DNA from: Burkholderiales bacterium
GTDB lineage: Bacteria > Pseudomonadota > Gammaproteobacteria > Burkholderiales > Burkholderiaceae_C
NCBI GenBank assembly: GCA_021414305.1
Contig: JAIOOS010000012.1
Coordinates: forward strand, 170,696-234,695
Length of the DNA stretch: 64,000 nucleotides
Direction: 5' to 3'
Part shown: positions 62,657-64,000 of the stretch, piece by piece
Layout: each line of letters opens with the position of its first letter
How positions within the stretch are numbered: the stretch's first letter is position 1
Notes under the pieces: generated by a model
The model's input: the letters and a program-made list of their open reading frames with translations, nothing else
What the model was told of the DNA's origin: nothing
The model's database searches: none
Made by a program: the position numbers and the translations under genes

Positions 62657-63934
62657 ATGGCAACTCGCAAGCCCGCGAAGAAGAACGCTTTCTATGCCCA
62701 GTCGGGCGGCGTCACCGCCGTCATCAATGCCTCGGCCGCCGGCGTGATCGAGACCGCGCGCGCGCACCGCGACGCGATCGGCACCGTCTACGCCGGCCGC
62801 AACGGCATCATCGGCGCGCTGACCGAGGACCTGATCGACACCGGCAAGGAGTCGGCCGCGGCCATCAAGGCGCTGCGCTCCACGCCTTCGGGCGCGTTCG
62901 GCTCGTGCCGCTACAAACTCAAGGGCCTCGACGAGAACCGCGCCCAGTACGAGCGCCTGCTTGAAGTCTTCAAGGCGCACAACATCGGCTATTTCTTTTA
63001 CAACGGCGGCAACGACTCCGCCGATACCGCATACAAGGTGTCGCAGATTTCGGGCGCGCTTGGTTATCCGGTGGTCTGCGTCGGCATACCCAAGACGGTT
63101 GACAACGATCTCGTGGTAACCGATTGCTGCCCGGGCTTCGGCTCGGTGGCCAAGTACGTCGCTACCAGCATCCGCGAAGCGGGTTTCGACGTCGCCTCGA
63201 TGGCGCGCACCTCGACCAAGGTATTCGTGCTCGAGGTGATGGGCCGCCATGCCGGCTGGATCACCGCCGCCTGCGGGCTGGCCGCCGAAAAAGCCGGTGA
63301 CGCGCCGCAGATCCTGCTGTTCCCGGAAATCACTTTCGATGCCGACAAGTTTCTCGCGCGCGTCGACGCCACCGTCAAACAGTACGGCTATTGCGCGATC
63401 GGCGTGTCGGAAGGCATCCGCAATGCCGACGGCAAGTTCCTGTCCGAATCCGGCCTGAAAGACGCTTTCGGCCACGCACAACTGGGCGGTGTTGCGCCGC
63501 AGATCGCCAACCTCGTCAAAGACAAGCTGGGCTATAAATACCACTGGGCGGTAGCGGACTACCTGCAGCGCGCCGCGCGCCACATCGCGTCGAAAACCGA
63601 CGCGCAGCAGGCCTACGCGGTGGGCAAGGCCGCAGTCGAACTCGCCCTGCAGGGCCGCAACGCCGTGATGCCGGTGATCGTGCGCAAATCGAACAAGCCG
63701 TACAAATGGGCAATCGAAGCCGCCGACCTGAAGGACATCGCGAACAAGGAAAAAATGATGCCGCGCGATTTCATCACCGCCGACGGCTTTCACATTACCG
63801 AAAAATGCCGCCAGTACTTGTCGCCCCTCATCGCGGGCGAAGACTATCCGCCGTTCAAAAACGGCCTGCCGGACTACGTAAAACTGAAAAACACCGCGGT
63901 ACCCAAGAAGCTCAAGACCGCATTCAAGGTCTGA
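62657..63934 (+). CDS. pfp: Pyrophosphate-type 6-phosphofructokinase
   Basis: A 425-residue PFK of the long, group II-like branch. FAQSGG-type N-terminus (AFYAQSGGVTAVINASAAG), FFYNGGNDSADTAYKV and VGIPKTVDNDLVVTDCCPGFGS form the active site; lysine in PKTVDND is the residue associated with PPi use, and the family's GGDD appears here as GGND. RHAGWITAACGLA is also conserved. GGAG within the pepN stop region precedes the ATG. The first 110 or so codons share the neighbours' G/C-ending style, whereas the remainder uses AAA, GTA, GAA and ATT freely, so the gene looks mosaic. It interconverts fructose 6-phosphate and the 1,6-bisphosphate. Confidence 0.92.
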   Translation: MATRKPAKKNAFYAQSGGVTAVINASAAGVIETARAHRDAIGTVYAGRNGIIGALTEDLIDTGKESAAAIKALRSTPSGAFGSCRYKLKGLDENRAQYERLLEVFKAHNIGYFFYNGGNDSADTAYKVSQISGALGYPVVCVGIPKTVDNDLVVTDCCPGFGSVAKYVATSIREAGFDVASMARTSTKVFVLEVMGRHAGWITAACGLAAEKAGDAPQILLFPEITFDADKFLARVDATVKQYGYCAIGVSEGIRNADGKFLSESGLKDAFGHAQLGGVAPQIANLVKDKLGYKYHWAVADYLQRAARHIASKTDAQQAYAVGKAAVELALQGRNAVMPVIVRKSNKPYKWAIEAADLKDIANKEKMMPRDFITADGFHITEKCRQYLSPLIAGEDYPPFKNGLPDYVKLKNTAVPKKLKTAFKV

Positions 63935-64000
63935 GCGCGGGGCGTCCCGGTGACCGGCCCGGCTCCATTTTCGGTTGAGGTTTGTGTATGGATTGATTGT

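Noticed and set aside
58855-62670. 1271-residue minus-strand ORF opposite prfB and pepN
   Set aside because: Two well-known genes occupy the plus strand; the antisense product has no motif.

Overview
The window is about 64 kb of very GC-rich, gene-dense DNA with almost exclusively G/C-ending codons, ATGA/GTGA stop-start overlaps and no gap above about 200 bases. Three orphan tripartite-tricarboxylate binding proteins (Bug/TctC type), a SorAB-like sulfite dehydrogenase, a Mla-free ftsK-lolA-rarA block, trxB-rpmB-rpmG and a pyrophosphate-type phosphofructokinase suggest a betaproteobacterium, most likely Burkholderiales. I saw no rRNA, tRNA, CRISPR array, insertion sequence or prophage.

Layout. 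1-5.4 kb: a catabolic patch (partial dehydrogenase, Rieske oxygenase, two Bug proteins, an SDR protein, a ferredoxin/FAD/NAD reductase). 5.4-14.8 kb, plus strand: a tightly overlapping operon resembling an aryl polyene (APE) pigment cluster: ACP, COG4648 membrane protein, AMP ligase, two hotdog dehydratases, LpxL-like acyltransferase, LolA-like protein, MMPL exporter, polysaccharide deacetylase, methyltransferase and FabG-type ketoreductase. 14.8-15.7 kb: two tandem repeat-rich secreted paralogues. 15.8-19.6 kb, minus strand: glycosyltransferase, acyltransferase, MipA-like outer membrane protein and a halogenase-like flavoprotein, probably tailoring and envelope functions of the same pathway. 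19.8-24.4 kb: GST, small membrane protein, livFGMH transporter. 24.5-31.1 kb: rarA, lolA, ftsK and a Crp/Fnr regulator on the minus strand, interrupted by a plus-strand ACP-ketosynthase pair that may supply the condensing function missing from the polyene operon. 31.3-36.2 kb: trxB, rpmB, rpmG, desaturase, rsmB, DUF1345 protein.

36.2-43.4 kb is the most unusual part: a large SARP/BTAD-type ATPase regulator translationally coupled to a Met-rich exported protein, followed by a Big2-metallopeptidase lipoprotein. Both transcription units carry the same promoter layout: an 18-base sequence made of two GTGACG direct repeats 11 bases apart, then exactly ten bases, then TACAA. This is the geometry known for actinobacterial SARP operators, so I propose a self-contained regulon.

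43.4-64 kb: purN, trpS, plsY, ybaK-like, sorAB, a methyltransferase, a chorismate-related operon (PchB/AroQ-like mutase, Bug protein, a TrpE(G)/PhzE-like fusion that has lost catalytic residues in both halves), a sulfatase, two CHRD lipoproteins, an acyl-CoA synthetase, GNAT, an alpha/beta hydrolase, prfB with its programmed frameshift, pepN and pfp. Codon usage changes abruptly about 300 bases into pfp, which indicates recombination or an assembly join near the window's end.
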